Of a stretch of DNA of 64,000 bases, positions 31,123 through 40,320 are shown one piece after another. Made by a program: the position numbers and the translations under genes. Position 1 is the stretch's first letter; each line of letters opens with the position of its first letter. The notes beneath the pieces are model-generated. The model searched no databases and was not told the DNA's origin. It saw only the letters and a list, made by a program, of their open reading frames with translations. The DNA comes from Flavobacterium sp. SLB02. GTDB lineage: Bacteria > Bacteroidota > Bacteroidia > Flavobacteriales > Flavobacteriaceae. Location of the stretch: positions 4,356,508 to 4,420,507 of the forward strand of contig NZ_CP045928.1 in the NCBI RefSeq assembly GCF_009664855.1, read 5' to 3'.

Positions 31123-33747
31123 ATGTTAAAGAAAATTTTAAAAATTACAGCCATCGTTCTCGTGGTGATTGTAGCCGCATTATTTGCCATCCCGTATTTC
31201 TTTAAAGATCAAATAAAAGCTAAAATTGCTGATGCCATCAACGAAAGTGTTGATGCCAAAGTAAGTTTTGCCGATGCTGATTTAAGTTTATTCAGGAATT
31301 TCCCCAATGCAACTGTTGGGATCGAAAAACTGGTAATCATCAATAAAGCTCCTTTTGAAGGTGATACATTGGTTTCGTTAGGCCAATTAAATTTAAAAAT
31401 GAGCATCAAAGAACTTTTTAAAGGAAAAGACGAACCTTTAAGCATTCAGGGAATAAGTTCTACCAATGGATTGATCAATATTATTTTTAATAAAGATGGT
31501 GTTGGTAACTTTGATATTGCCCTAAAAGATAAAAAGGAAACCAAAACAGATGAAGCAGGCAAACCGCTTTCTTTAAAAATTCAGAATTATAAAATCGAGA
31601 ATTTCACTTTTAGATATATCGATCAGGGTTCTAAAATAAAAATGGTCATTGACAGCTTAAACCATGAAGGAACCGGAGATTTTACCAATTCAAAATTAGA
31701 TTTAACTACAAAATCTACAGCAAAAGTATCTTTGGATATGGATAAAATCAATTACATGAAAAATGTAAAACTGACTCTTGACGCTGTTTTAGGGATTGAC
31801 TTAGAAAAAAGTAAATATACTTTTAAAGAAAATAAAGCTTTAATCAACCAGTTGCCATTAGAATTTGACGGGTTTATACAAATGGTAGATACAGGTCAGA
31901 TTTATGATTTAAAGTTTAAAACGCCAACCTCATCATTCACCAATTTCCTCGGATTGATTCCGTCTGCTTATGCTTCTAGTTTAGATGGCGTGAAAACTAC
32001 GGGAGACTTTACTGTTGCTGGTTTTGCAAAAGGAGAATTAACAGACAAAACTGTTCCTAAATTTAATATTGCCATTGCATCAAACAATGCTTCTTTTCAA
32101 TATCCTAACTTACCAAAATCAGTTCAGAACATTGTAATCGATACAAAAATTATCAATGAAACGGGGATCCTGAATGATACTTATGTAAATTTAGACAAAC
32201 TATCTTTTAGAATCGATCAGGATGTTTTTAATGCTAAAGCAAATATCAAAAACATAACTGTGAATCCGTTTGTAGATGCAGCTTTAAAAGGAACCATCAA
32301 TTTGGCTAATGTTTCGAAAGCCTATCCAATTAAAATGGACAAACCTCTTGCGGGTATTTTAAAAGCCGATGTAACAACACAATTTGATATGGCCTCTGTA
32401 GAAAAAAGCCAGTATCAAAACATAAAAAATGCCGGAACGATGAGTTTGTCAGGATTTAAATATACTGACGAAAACAACAAATCGATGAATATCAGTACGG
32501 CTTTGGTTGAGTTTAACCCAAGTACTATTAACCTGAAAAAATTTGATGCTACAACCGGAAAAAGTGATTTAAGCATTAATGGAGTTCTGGAGAATTTTTA
32601 TGGTTTTATGTTTAAGAAACAAGAACTTAGAGGAAACTTCAATATGAGTTCAAACCAATTGGCAGTGGATGATTTTATGACTGCCGGAGAACCTGCTAAA
32701 ACAGGAACTGCAAGTGGAAAAGAAGGAGAAACCAAATCAACCGCAGCAAAACCTGCTGAAGCAATGAAGATTCCTGCTTTTTTAAATTGTACCATAAATG
32801 CAAAAGCAAACACGGTTTTGTATGACAATTTAAAACTAACCGCTGTTTCAGGAAAATTGATTGTGAAGGATGAAAAAGCAACTTTAGAAAACTTTAAAAC
32901 CTCTATTTTTGGAGGAACAATTGGTCTTACAGGAACTGTTTCTACAAAAGCAAAAGTGCCTACTTTTGATATGAATTTAGGATTTAATCAGGTAGATATT
33001 GCGCAAACTTTTACGCAATTAGACATGATGAAAAAGATCGCTCCAATTGCAGGAATCATTAACGGAAAACTGAATTCGACTATTAAACTAAACGGAAATC
33101 TTGATGCTAATGAATTAACTCCGGATCTAAAATCGATTTCAGGAGATTTAATCGGCCAATTGCTTTCGACAACTGTAAATGCTAAAAATTCAACGGTATT
33201 GAATGCCCTGACTTCAAATGTCAAATTTCTTGATATGAGCAAGGTGAATTTAAATGATATTAAAGCGGCTTTAACTTTCGAAAACGGAAAAGTAAACGTA
33301 AAACCTTTTGATATTAAATATCAAGATATTAAAGTAACTGTTGGCGGAACTCACGGTTTTGACCAAACGATGAACTATAACTTAAAGTTAGATGTACCGG
33401 CTAAATATTTAGGAACTGAGGCCAACGCTTTTATTGCTAAAATGTCTCCGGCGGATGCTGCAAAACTGCAAAACATTCCGATAAATGCCTTGATTACAGG
33501 TAATTTTTCTAACCCGAAGGTTTCTACAGATATGAAAACTGCTGTTACGAGTTTAACCACTCAACTGGTAAACCAGCAAAAAGAAAAACTGACTCAAAAA
33601 GGTACTTCGGCTCTTACTGATTTAATCAATAAGAATACAAAAGCAAAAGATACTACACAGGCTGCAAAAACAGAAAAAGAGCAGAAAACGCAAGAAGCTA
33701 CGAAAAAAGCGAGCGACTTAATAAATGGTTTATTCAAGAAAAAATAA
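31123..33747 (+). CDS. AsmA-like inner-membrane protein
   Basis: 874 residues. A single N-terminal transmembrane segment (about 7-28) is followed by an AsmA-type N-terminal domain: KAKIADAINESVDAKVSFAD, then LFRNFPNATVGIEKLVI. The long periplasmic remainder is beta-rich, with a repeating pattern of short strands. The AsmA-like C-terminal domain (about 560-800) shows the usual VTIGG-style repeats, here KVTVGGTHGFDQTMNYNL. The last 60 residues are a Lys/Thr/Gln-rich coil. AsmA/TamB/YhdP proteins form grooves thought to carry phospholipid between membranes. A similar transport role is inferred here. Monocistronic with a strong terminator. Confidence 0.88.
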   Translation: MLKKILKITAIVLVVIVAALFAIPYFFKDQIKAKIADAINESVDAKVSFADADLSLFRNFPNATVGIEKLVIINKAPFEGDTLVSLGQLNLKMSIKELFKGKDEPLSIQGISSTNGLINIIFNKDGVGNFDIALKDKKETKTDEAGKPLSLKIQNYKIENFTFRYIDQGSKIKMVIDSLNHEGTGDFTNSKLDLTTKSTAKVSLDMDKINYMKNVKLTLDAVLGIDLEKSKYTFKENKALINQLPLEFDGFIQMVDTGQIYDLKFKTPTSSFTNFLGLIPSAYASSLDGVKTTGDFTVAGFAKGELTDKTVPKFNIAIASNNASFQYPNLPKSVQNIVIDTKIINETGILNDTYVNLDKLSFRIDQDVFNAKANIKNITVNPFVDAALKGTINLANVSKAYPIKMDKPLAGILKADVTTQFDMASVEKSQYQNIKNAGTMSLSGFKYTDENNKSMNISTALVEFNPSTINLKKFDATTGKSDLSINGVLENFYGFMFKKQELRGNFNMSSNQLAVDDFMTAGEPAKTGTASGKEGETKSTAAKPAEAMKIPAFLNCTINAKANTVLYDNLKLTAVSGKLIVKDEKATLENFKTSIFGGTIGLTGTVSTKAKVPTFDMNLGFNQVDIAQTFTQLDMMKKIAPIAGIINGKLNSTIKLNGNLDANELTPDLKSISGDLIGQLLSTTVNAKNSTVLNALTSNVKFLDMSKVNLNDIKAALTFENGKVNVKPFDIKYQDIKVTVGGTHGFDQTMNYNLKLDVPAKYLGTEANAFIAKMSPADAAKLQNIPINALITGNFSNPKVSTDMKTAVTSLTTQLVNQQKEKLTQKGTSALTDLINKNTKAKDTTQAAKTEKEQKTQEATKKASDLINGLFKKK

Positions 33748-33762
33748 ACAAAAAATTTACAC

Positions 33763-33803
33763 AAAAAAAGAGGCATCCATTACAAGGGATGCCTCTTTTT
33801 TTA
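33763..33803. terminator. Bidirectional terminator after the AsmA-like gene
   Basis: A 16-bp stem (AAAAAAAGAGGCATCC with GGATGCCTCTTTTTTT) lies between convergent genes, with good T-runs both ways. Confidence 0.9.
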
Positions 33804-33816
33804 TTTTATCTTTTTA

Positions 33817-34896
33817 TTAAATTGCTTTTGAATAATTGTTTAGTTTTCCGTTGTTCAAAATTGAATTTATGATTTTTAGATAATCTTTTTTAGTATATAA
33901 TTTGACATCTATTCCGATACTTGAATTGTCGTAAGGTTCGTATTTTTTGATCTTCGAAACAGAAAACAATCCTATTGTTGGAGTTTGTACGGCACTTGCC
34001 AAATGCATAATACCGCTATCGGCTCCAATAAATAAATCGGCATTGGCAATTACAGAACCTATCTCGCGAATATCCTTGCTATAAAATGTAGGTGCTTTGA
34101 AAGCAATTTGCGAAACATTTTCTACAGGCAGGATTTCTATAATATTATAATTTTTGTATTCTTCTTTAAGCTGTGTATAAAATCTTCCCCACCACTCTTC
34201 TGATAAACATTTATCGCCTGTTGCATAAGTAAATATGCAAATGGTTCTTTTATCATTATGAAACAAGTCATTTAAAATTCTCTTGCCTTCGGTAATTTCA
34301 GAAGCTGTCAATTTAAGATCTAAAGGCGCTATTATTTTATTGCTTTTTGGAAATCTGAGTTTGGTCAGGTAATTTCGAAAATTATAAACGGGATATTTGG
34401 CAATATGGTCGTAATCATTTTTTACCAATTGGGTTTCTTCATCTGCATCACCAAAAAATTTATACTTGGCATTTGAAAACTGAACTGCTAAACGACCTGA
34501 AGAAGAGTTTTGATCGACATTGATAGCAATATCATAATTTTGTTTTTTGATTGAAATCCAGACATTCAGGTATTTCAATAAACTTTTGAAAGGCTTTCTA
34601 GGCAAATCGATTATTTTATCAATATTATCGTAATTTTCGAAAATGATTGGAGCTAACGTTCCCTTAACAAACAAATCGACTTTACAATTTGGAAATATTT
34701 CGGTGACTTCCTGAACGAGAGGCGTAATCAATAATAAGTTTCCTAATCTTCCGTTTGGTCTGCAGATCAGGATTCTTTTTATATCATTTTTATCCACTAA
34801 AATGATATCTTCTTGTGATCTTGCTTTTCCAATATTCTTAGTAAGATTGCGCATTAAGCCGCGTCTAAAAACATTTATTTTATTGAGAATGGCCAT
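33817..34896 (-). CDS. Glycosyltransferase family 9 (heptosyltransferase-like)
   Basis: 359 residues. The ADP-heptose transferase pattern is visible: ICRPNGRLGNLLLITPLVQEV near residue 48, then RLAVQFSNAKYKFFGDADEE, and the C-terminal donor site FIGADSGIMHLASAVQTPTIGLFS. It should act in the cytoplasm on a lipid-linked core oligosaccharide. The N-terminal 40 residues are basic and may associate with the membrane. Whether the donor is heptose cannot be said, because Flavobacterium cores differ. It is a single gene; the 258-bp gap upstream is AT-rich and has an ACTAGTTT/AAACTAGT palindrome at about 34960-34976. Confidence 0.88.
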   Translation of the reverse strand: MAILNKINVFRRGLMRNLTKNIGKARSQEDIILVDKNDIKRILICRPNGRLGNLLLITPLVQEVTEIFPNCKVDLFVKGTLAPIIFENYDNIDKIIDLPRKPFKSLLKYLNVWISIKKQNYDIAINVDQNSSSGRLAVQFSNAKYKFFGDADEETQLVKNDYDHIAKYPVYNFRNYLTKLRFPKSNKIIAPLDLKLTASEITEGKRILNDLFHNDKRTICIFTYATGDKCLSEEWWGRFYTQLKEEYKNYNIIEILPVENVSQIAFKAPTFYSKDIREIGSVIANADLFIGADSGIMHLASAVQTPTIGLFSVSKIKKYEPYDNSSIGIDVKLYTKKDYLKIINSILNNGKLNNYSKAI

Positions 34897-35154
34897 CTTA
34901 TAAATAATTTAAGCATTATTAAATCTTCATTTAAATTTTAAAAAAAACAGAGTGTTTGCACTAGTTTAAAACTAGTCTCTTTTATTTTTTAAAATTAAAT
35001 TCTTTCAATAAGCAATTATTACAAAATTGTAAGTAAATGTATCAACATTCACATATTCAGCTACTTGAAAGTAATTTAAAATTACAAAAACTATTTTGTA
35101 AGCAAATAAATACTAGACGGTTAACCAATAAAATCCGATGAGTAACCTATAAAC

Positions 35155-35949
35155 CTATACGGTTATGGTAACAACATAACCTTCTGAACTGCGAACATTA
35201 AAAACAGTTCCGTTTTCAAAAATTAAGTACTGGCCTTTAATTCCTATTAATTTCCCCTGAAAGGATGGGGTTTTATCCAAATTTAAACTGACCACTTTTG
35301 CAGGATAATTTAAAACCGGATAATGCAGTTCATATAAATCATTTTTTTGGGAATAAAAATACTCCTTGGCCTCATCAGGAATTAAGCTTTCCACCTTAAC
35401 TTTTTCAGCGAGAAGGTCAAAAGTTCCGCTGGTATTTTGAAGCATCTTTCTCCAATTGGTTTTATCGGTATAATGATCTTTTAAAGCTACCTCGGTAATT
35501 CCGGCTAAATAGCGATTAGGAACCTCGACAATTGCAATTGCCTGCGTTGCACCCTGATCGATCCAACGGGTTGGAACCTGGGTTTTGCGTGTTACACCCA
35601 CTTTTACTTCGCTCGCCAAAGCCAGGTAAACGACATGAGGCTGTAATTGTACTTTTTGCTCATAATCAAGATCACGATCTGCGATTCCTAAATGAGCAGT
35701 ACTTAATTCCGGTCTCATAATCCAGTCGCCCACTGCAGGACTGGAGTAAAAGCAATCGTAGCAAAATCCCTGACGGAATATTTTTTTCTTTTTATGACAA
35801 TTCAGACATTCGTAACCTGCAAAATTAATCTCAATCTCTTTATCTAAAAGTTGATTCATATTAAGAAAACTATCTTCGAAAACCAAATAATATTGAATTG
35901 GGCTGCCTAGTTCAGTTTGCATTTTTGTAAGTACTCCTTGATATGTCAT
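35155..35949 (-). CDS. DUF2797 family protein
   Basis: 264 residues. A Cys cluster near residues 50-72 (YECLNCHKKKKIFRQGFCYDC) looks like a zinc ribbon. It is followed by the conserved segment HVVYLALASEVKVGVTRKTQVPTRWIDQGA, and by VPNRYLAGITEVALKDHYTDKTNWR. These match DUF2797, a cytoplasmic family of unknown role whose middle resembles a GIY-YIG-like fold (VYLA...KVGVT). I note that likeness as a possibility only. It is divergent from the GH3-family gene, with a repeat-containing gap of about 240 bp between them. Confidence 0.85.
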   Translation of the reverse strand: MTYQGVLTKMQTELGSPIQYYLVFEDSFLNMNQLLDKEIEINFAGYECLNCHKKKKIFRQGFCYDCFYSSPAVGDWIMRPELSTAHLGIADRDLDYEQKVQLQPHVVYLALASEVKVGVTRKTQVPTRWIDQGATQAIAIVEVPNRYLAGITEVALKDHYTDKTNWRKMLQNTSGTFDLLAEKVKVESLIPDEAKEYFYSQKNDLYELHYPVLNYPAKVVSLNLDKTPSFQGKLIGIKGQYLIFENGTVFNVRSSEGYVVTITV

Positions 35950-36073
35950 AAGAATTTTAGATTGTAGATTTCAGATATTAGATTTACTCTGGATTGTGAA
36001 CTTTTATTTGTTAAAATTCCAATTGTCACTTGGAATCTTTACTTTTATAGAACTGTTTTTTACAAAAAAACAC

Positions 36074-36081
36074 TATTTTTG
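36074..36081 (+). promoter_or_regulatory. Possible GH3 gene promoter -7 box
   Basis: TATTTTTG matches TAnnTTTG. It is 110 bp before the ATG, with an ATCTAAAATCTAAAATC repeat in between. Confidence 0.45.
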
Positions 36082-36190
36082 ATACAACGGCAAAGTTAGT
36101 ATTTGTCGATCGATATTCAAATTTTATATTTTTAGATTTTCGTGTCAAGAGAAATCTAAAATCTAAAATCAGCAATCTAAAAATTAACTC

Positions 36191-37699
36191 ATGCCCTTAT
36201 CAATAATCAATTCGTTTGCCTCTTGGGTCCTAAAACAAAGGATACATCAAATAGAACTTTTTCTAAAATATCCCAACGAAGTTCAGGAAGAACTCTTGCA
36301 CAATTTATTGACGGCCTCTGAGAATACAGTTATAGGAAAAAAATATGATTTTGAATCGATTACATCCTATGCCACTTTTGCTGAAAGGGTTCCTATTGCT
36401 ACATATGAAGAACTTCAGCCTTTAATAGAACGTACGCGTCAGGGCGAGCAGGGTGTTTTTTGGGAAACTCCTATAAAATGGTTTGCCAAATCTAGCGGAA
36501 CTACAAATGCGAAAAGTAAATTTATTCCGGTTAGTAACGAAGCACTTGAGGATTGCCATTATAAAGGAAGTAAGGATTTACTTTGTTTGTATTTGAACAA
36601 CAACGAAGACTCGGAATTGTTTTTAGGAAAAAGTCTTCGTCTGGGCGGAAGTTCTCAGATCTATGAAAACAACAATACTTTCTTTGGAGATTTATCAGCT
36701 ATTTTGATTGAGAATATGCCTATCTGGGCTGAATTTAGCAGTACGCCAAGCAGTAAAACTTCGTTGATGAGTGAATGGGAAGCTAAGATTGCGGCCATCA
36801 TAAACGAAACCAAAAACGAAAACGTGACCAGCTTTGCAGGAGTTCCTTCCTGGATGTTGGTTTTAATGAATAAGGTTTTAGAAAATACAGGTAAACAAAG
36901 CTTACTAGAACTTTGGCCTAATCTGGAAGTTTACTTTCACGGAGGTGTGAGTTTTTCTCCTTATAAAGAACAATACAAGAAAATATTACCTAGTAAAGAT
37001 TTTAAATACTACGAAATATACAATGCTTCTGAAGGTTTCTTTGCCATTCAGGACTTAAACAATTCAAGCGATTTGTTGCTGATGCTGGATTATGGCATTT
37101 TCTACGAATTTATATCAATGGATACTTTTGGAACTCCGGATCAAAAAGTAATTCGTTTGGCCGATGTTGAACTGAACAAAAACTACGCGATTGTTATTAC
37201 AACCAATTCCGGTTTATGGCGTTATTTAATTGGAGATACGGTTCGTTTTACATCCTTAAACCCATACAGAATTCGGGTTACGGGAAGAACCAAACATCAT
37301 ATTAATGTTTTTGGCGAAGAATTAATGGTCGAAAATACCGATCAGGCGATTGCCAAAGCCTGCCAAATTACCCAAACCGAAGTTATCGATTATACCGTTG
37401 CTCCTATTTTTATGCAGGACAAAGAAAAAGGCGCACATGAATGGATGATCGAGTTCAAGAAAAAACCATCTGATGTTGGTCTTTTCCAGAAAGTGCTGGA
37501 TGAAACTTTACAGACTTTAAACTCTGATTACGAAGCCAAACGCCACAACAATATGACATTGAATCCTTTGGTGATTAATGTAGCTCGCGAAAACTTATTT
37601 TATGATTGGCTAAAGGAACGTGACAAACTAGGCGGTCAGCATAAAATTCCGAGACTTTCGAATCAAAGGGATTATTTGGAGCAGTTGAAGGAGATGTAG
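36191..37699 (+). CDS. GH3-family acyl-adenylate ligase-like protein
   Basis: 502 residues. GH3 proteins belong to the acyl-adenylate superfamily and in plants conjugate jasmonate or auxin to amino acids. The ATP-binding motif is visible as WFAKSSGTTNAKSKFIPVS (near residue 97). FAGVPSWMLVLM, YNASEGFFAIQD (near 275, carrying the ATP/metal-binding part), and GLWRYLIGDTVRFTSLNPYRIRVTGRTKHHINVFGEEL follow in order. All three motifs look intact, so it may be an active ligase; the substrate in bacteria is unknown. Its TAG stop is followed at once by the start of the EF-Tu-domain-like gene, so the two are co-translated. Confidence 0.9.
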   Translation: MPLSIINSFASWVLKQRIHQIELFLKYPNEVQEELLHNLLTASENTVIGKKYDFESITSYATFAERVPIATYEELQPLIERTRQGEQGVFWETPIKWFAKSSGTTNAKSKFIPVSNEALEDCHYKGSKDLLCLYLNNNEDSELFLGKSLRLGGSSQIYENNNTFFGDLSAILIENMPIWAEFSSTPSSKTSLMSEWEAKIAAIINETKNENVTSFAGVPSWMLVLMNKVLENTGKQSLLELWPNLEVYFHGGVSFSPYKEQYKKILPSKDFKYYEIYNASEGFFAIQDLNNSSDLLLMLDYGIFYEFISMDTFGTPDQKVIRLADVELNKNYAIVITTNSGLWRYLIGDTVRFTSLNPYRIRVTGRTKHHINVFGEELMVENTDQAIAKACQITQTEVIDYTVAPIFMQDKEKGAHEWMIEFKKKPSDVGLFQKVLDETLQTLNSDYEAKRHNNMTLNPLVINVARENLFYDWLKERDKLGGQHKIPRLSNQRDYLEQLKEM

Positions 37700-38425
37700 A
37701 TGAATTCTATCAATAGACACATACTTACAGAACCTCAACTTGAAGCCGAAATTTACTACCTAACCGAACAAGAAGGCGGCCGTAAAACTGCCGTGAGCAG
37801 TGGTTATCGTGGTCAATTTTATTATAATGGAAAAAACTGGGATGCTCCACAGCAATTCATAGACAAAGAAATTTGTAATCCAGGCGAAAAAGTAAAAGTT
37901 TATTTGCAAACATTAAGTACAGACTTTCATGTAGGACATTTTTTTATTGGACAGGACTTTGAAATCAAAGAAGGAGCAAGAACTGTTGCTAAAGGAAAAA
38001 TTACTTCGATAATTAGAACCGATTTCAATTACTGGGATGGCTCGACCTTTCTAAAATCTATTGATAAAAATATAAAACCCTATTCTGATATTAATGATCT
38101 TCTTGGATTTCGAATTGACTTTGAACATTGGCTGACCGAGACAGGATTAATTAAAAATGTTGAATTTGACATGACAGGTAATCCAGAATGCATGATGTTG
38201 GTGAAGTGTAAGCTTATAGACAAAAATCTGCAGCCAAGAGAAGTTGCATGTAGAATAATTGAATGTTGGAAAACTGAATCAGCAACTTCAAATCATCTTT
38301 ATAAAGTTGAAATGAATACACAATCTTCTAGTAAGACAAATCAATTACAAGTTGAAAAGTTCGTTTTGACTTTTGCAACTTGGCATTCCATTTTTTTAAC
38401 CGGACAAATTATTGTACGACAATAA
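37700..38425 (+). CDS. Protein with an EF-Tu domain III-like N-terminus and unknown C-terminal domain
   Basis: 241 residues. Residues about 10-108 closely follow domain III of EF-Tu: EAEIYYLTEQEGGRKTAVSSGYRGQFYY, then NPGEKVKVYLQTL, and FEIKEGARTVAKGKITSI, where EF-Tu reads EGGRTVGAG. There is no GTPase domain or domain II, so it cannot be a translation factor. The remaining 130 residues (YWDGSTFLKSIDKNIKPYSD onward) match nothing I know. It starts at the base after the GH3 stop codon. Base use is a little more AT-rich than the GH3 gene. A nucleotide- or tRNA-mimic role is possible. A repeat-rich gap with no clear terminator follows. Confidence 0.75.
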   Translation: MNSINRHILTEPQLEAEIYYLTEQEGGRKTAVSSGYRGQFYYNGKNWDAPQQFIDKEICNPGEKVKVYLQTLSTDFHVGHFFIGQDFEIKEGARTVAKGKITSIIRTDFNYWDGSTFLKSIDKNIKPYSDINDLLGFRIDFEHWLTETGLIKNVEFDMTGNPECMMLVKCKLIDKNLQPREVACRIIECWKTESATSNHLYKVEMNTQSSSKTNQLQVEKFVLTFATWHSIFLTGQIIVRQ

Positions 38426-38562
38426 ACAGAATTACTTCGCTCCCAAGTACAATCAATTTTAAATCATTTACTTTGCGGGTACGAGCGAGACGCTCGCACT
38501 AGCATAATGGATAAACTTATAAAAACTCAAGTTCCATTAATACATGAATTGCTATGTTGCAT

Positions 38563-38654
38563 AAGGGATAGAAGTGGAAATCCTTTTGTGTCCGCCGCGG
38601 CGGACACAAAAGATTGGAACGGATAGACCGACCCGGAGGGACAGGGACATGCCC
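38563..38654 (+). repeat. GGATAG structured element, copy C
   Basis: The 5' box is GGGATAGAAGTGGAAATCC. The central hairpin is a perfect 30-bp palindrome (38583-38612, half CTTTTGTGTCCGCCG). The 3' box is GATTGGAACGGATAG, then GGGACATGCCC ends the element. It is the cleanest of the five copies. Confidence 0.75.
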
Positions 38655-38720
38655 ATAAAAAAACCTAAGCTTTTTATTGAAAACTAAGGTTTGTTTTTAT
38701 TGTAAAATGATCTGCTGCGA

Positions 38721-38803
38721 GTCATTGCGAGGAACTAAGCAACCACACTTAGCAGTACATTATTTGCTCGTGTTAGCAAGATTGCTTAGCTCCTCGAAAA
38801 GAC
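38721..38803. repeat. Inverted GTCATTGCGAGGAAC repeat
   Basis: GTCATTGCGAGGAACTAAGC (38721-38740) and its inverted form near 38780-38803 (ATTGCTTAGCTCCTCGAAAA) flank a 38-bp centre. This palindromic word is frequent in bacterial intergenic DNA. Degenerate relatives lie at 1640-1755 and 9955-10020. Confidence 0.6.
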
Positions 38804-38827
38804 AAAATTAACCTCACTCGTTTTTTA

Positions 38828-40057
38828 TTACATCATATCGATATACCTGTCGTGATATCCTAATAAGTACAAAACTCCATCAAGACCTAAACTTGATATT
38901 GAGGTTGATGCACTTTCTTTTACTTTTGGTTTTGCGTGAAAAGCAATTCCTAAGCCGGCTAAGTTTAGCATTGGCAAATCGTTGGCTCCATCTCCTACTG
39001 CTATGGTTTGGTTGATGTGGATTCCTTCTTTTTCGGCAATGGCTTTTAGGTATTCGGCTTTCTTTTGACCGTCTACGATTTCGCCTAAATATTTACCAGT
39101 TAGTTTACCGTCTTTGATCTCTAATTGGTTGGCGTGAACGTAATCGATACCCAATTCTTTTTGCAGGTATTCTCCAAAATAGGTGAATCCTCCCGATAGA
39201 ATTGCAGTTTTGTATCCGTAGTATTTCAGGGCTTTCATCAAACGATGTGCTCCTTTTGTAATGGGTAAATTGATGGCAACATTTTGCAAAACATCTTCGC
39301 TCAAACCTTCCAGCAGCGCCATACGCTGTTTGAAACTTTCGTTGAAATCTATTTCGCCATTCATCGCCGATTCTGTAATAGCGCGAACCTGATCTCCAAC
39401 ACCGTTTAGCTCTGCTAGTTCGTCGATAACTTCGGTTTGGATTAAAGTAGAATCCATATCAAAGCATACCAAACGACGGTTTCGTCTGTAAATATTATCT
39501 TCCTGAAACGAAATATCGACATTCAGGGTTCTGGAAATTTCCATGAAACTTGCCGTCATAATGATCTTATTTACAATTTCGCCGGTTACGGATAATTGTA
39601 TGCAAGAACGCGGATATTCTTCTTTTTCGACAATAGAGGTTCTACCTGTTAATCGAATGATAGAATCGATATTCAGGTTTTGATCTGACATTATTTTGGT
39701 TACTGCGGCCAATTGTGAAGCGGCCAGTTTCTCGCCTAAAATATTGATGATATAACGTTGTTTTGATTGTGATTTTACCCAGGTTTCGTAATCTTCTACA
39801 GAAATTGGAATAAATTTTACCTTAACTCCCAGTTCATATGCTTTAAACAATAAGTCTTTTAAAACGGGACCGGAAGTTGAACCAGCTTCGATTTCGAACA
39901 AGATCCCTAAAGAAAGTGTATCATGAATATCAGCCTGACCAATATCTAAAATATTAGCATCGTAAGTAGCCAATACGGCTGTTAAACCTGCTGTTACTCC
40001 TATTTTATCATGTCCTGAGACTTTTAATAAAATAATCTCTTTACCTTCTATTGCCAT
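38828..40057 (-). CDS. serB: Phosphoserine phosphatase with N-terminal ACT domains
   Basis: 409 residues, longer than E. coli SerB (322). Residues about 7-85 and 100-180 form two ACT-like domains (LLKVSGHDKIGVTAGLTAVL at the start), which usually bind amino acids and give feedback control. The HAD phosphatase part begins with Asp200 and Asp202 in FDMDSTLIQTE, and carries AILSGGFTYFGEYL with the catalytic Ser, a later Lys in GQKKAEYL, and VGDGANDLPML. It removes phosphate from phosphoserine, the last step of serine synthesis. Monocistronic. The upstream gap contains the terminator of the VOC/SRPBCC cluster. Confidence 0.95.
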   Translation of the reverse strand: MAIEGKEIILLKVSGHDKIGVTAGLTAVLATYDANILDIGQADIHDTLSLGILFEIEAGSTSGPVLKDLLFKAYELGVKVKFIPISVEDYETWVKSQSKQRYIINILGEKLAASQLAAVTKIMSDQNLNIDSIIRLTGRTSIVEKEEYPRSCIQLSVTGEIVNKIIMTASFMEISRTLNVDISFQEDNIYRRNRRLVCFDMDSTLIQTEVIDELAELNGVGDQVRAITESAMNGEIDFNESFKQRMALLEGLSEDVLQNVAINLPITKGAHRLMKALKYYGYKTAILSGGFTYFGEYLQKELGIDYVHANQLEIKDGKLTGKYLGEIVDGQKKAEYLKAIAEKEGIHINQTIAVGDGANDLPMLNLAGLGIAFHAKPKVKESASTSISSLGLDGVLYLLGYHDRYIDMM

Positions 40058-40138
40058 TTTATCTATTGATTTTAAGAAGCGACAAAAATCGGTAATCTAT
40101 TGTTGATAAAAAAGAATATTGTTTGTTTTTTTGAAAAG

Positions 40139-40166
40139 AAAAAGCACATAAGAATGTGCTTTTTGA
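40139..40166 (-). terminator. Terminator between the VOC cluster and serB
   Basis: The stem AAAAGCACAT (40140-40149) pairs with ATGTGCTTTT (40154-40164 region), loop of four, with A and T runs on either side. It lies downstream of the VOC-type gene on the minus strand. Confidence 0.75.
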
Positions 40167-40267
40167 ATTAATTTAACAATTATGTTCCGCTATTAAAATA
40201 ACGTAACTTTTTAGTTAGAGTAGATGGCTAAAAAGAGAAATTATGCCACTCTATATGTTATTTTTTC

Positions 40268-40317
40268 CGCCACGAATTTTAAATGCTTAATTTAGGAATT
40301 CGTGGCGAATTATTTCT
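40268..40317. repeat. Inverted repeat of the GCCACGAATT family
   Basis: CGCCACGAATT (40268-40278) is inverted at 40307-40317 with a 28-bp loop. It is the same family as 12012-12079. Confidence 0.6.
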
Positions 40318-40320
40318 GAA

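Larger units (their letters stand above)
38426..38827. repeat. Intergenic region packed with three kinds of repeat
   Basis: 402 bp with no gene. In order: a hairpin CGAGCG-AGA-CGCTCG (38482-38496) in GCGGGTACGAGCGAGACGCT, a word seen in many bacterial intergenic regions; the GGATAG element copy C (38563-38654); a weak terminator-like stem around 38658-38698; and an inverted GTCATTGCGAGGAAC repeat (38721-38803). The density suggests a landing site for repeats behind the EF-Tu-domain-like gene. Confidence 0.65.

Noticed and set aside
34960..34976. ACTAGTTT/AAACTAGT palindrome as a regulatory site
   Set aside because: It is isolated in an AT-rich gap, with no promoter box at a sensible distance; kept only as a note in the GT9 entry.
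38482..38496. CGAGCG-AGA-CGCTCG hairpin as a terminator
   Set aside because: There is no T-run after it, and the word is a common intergenic repeat.
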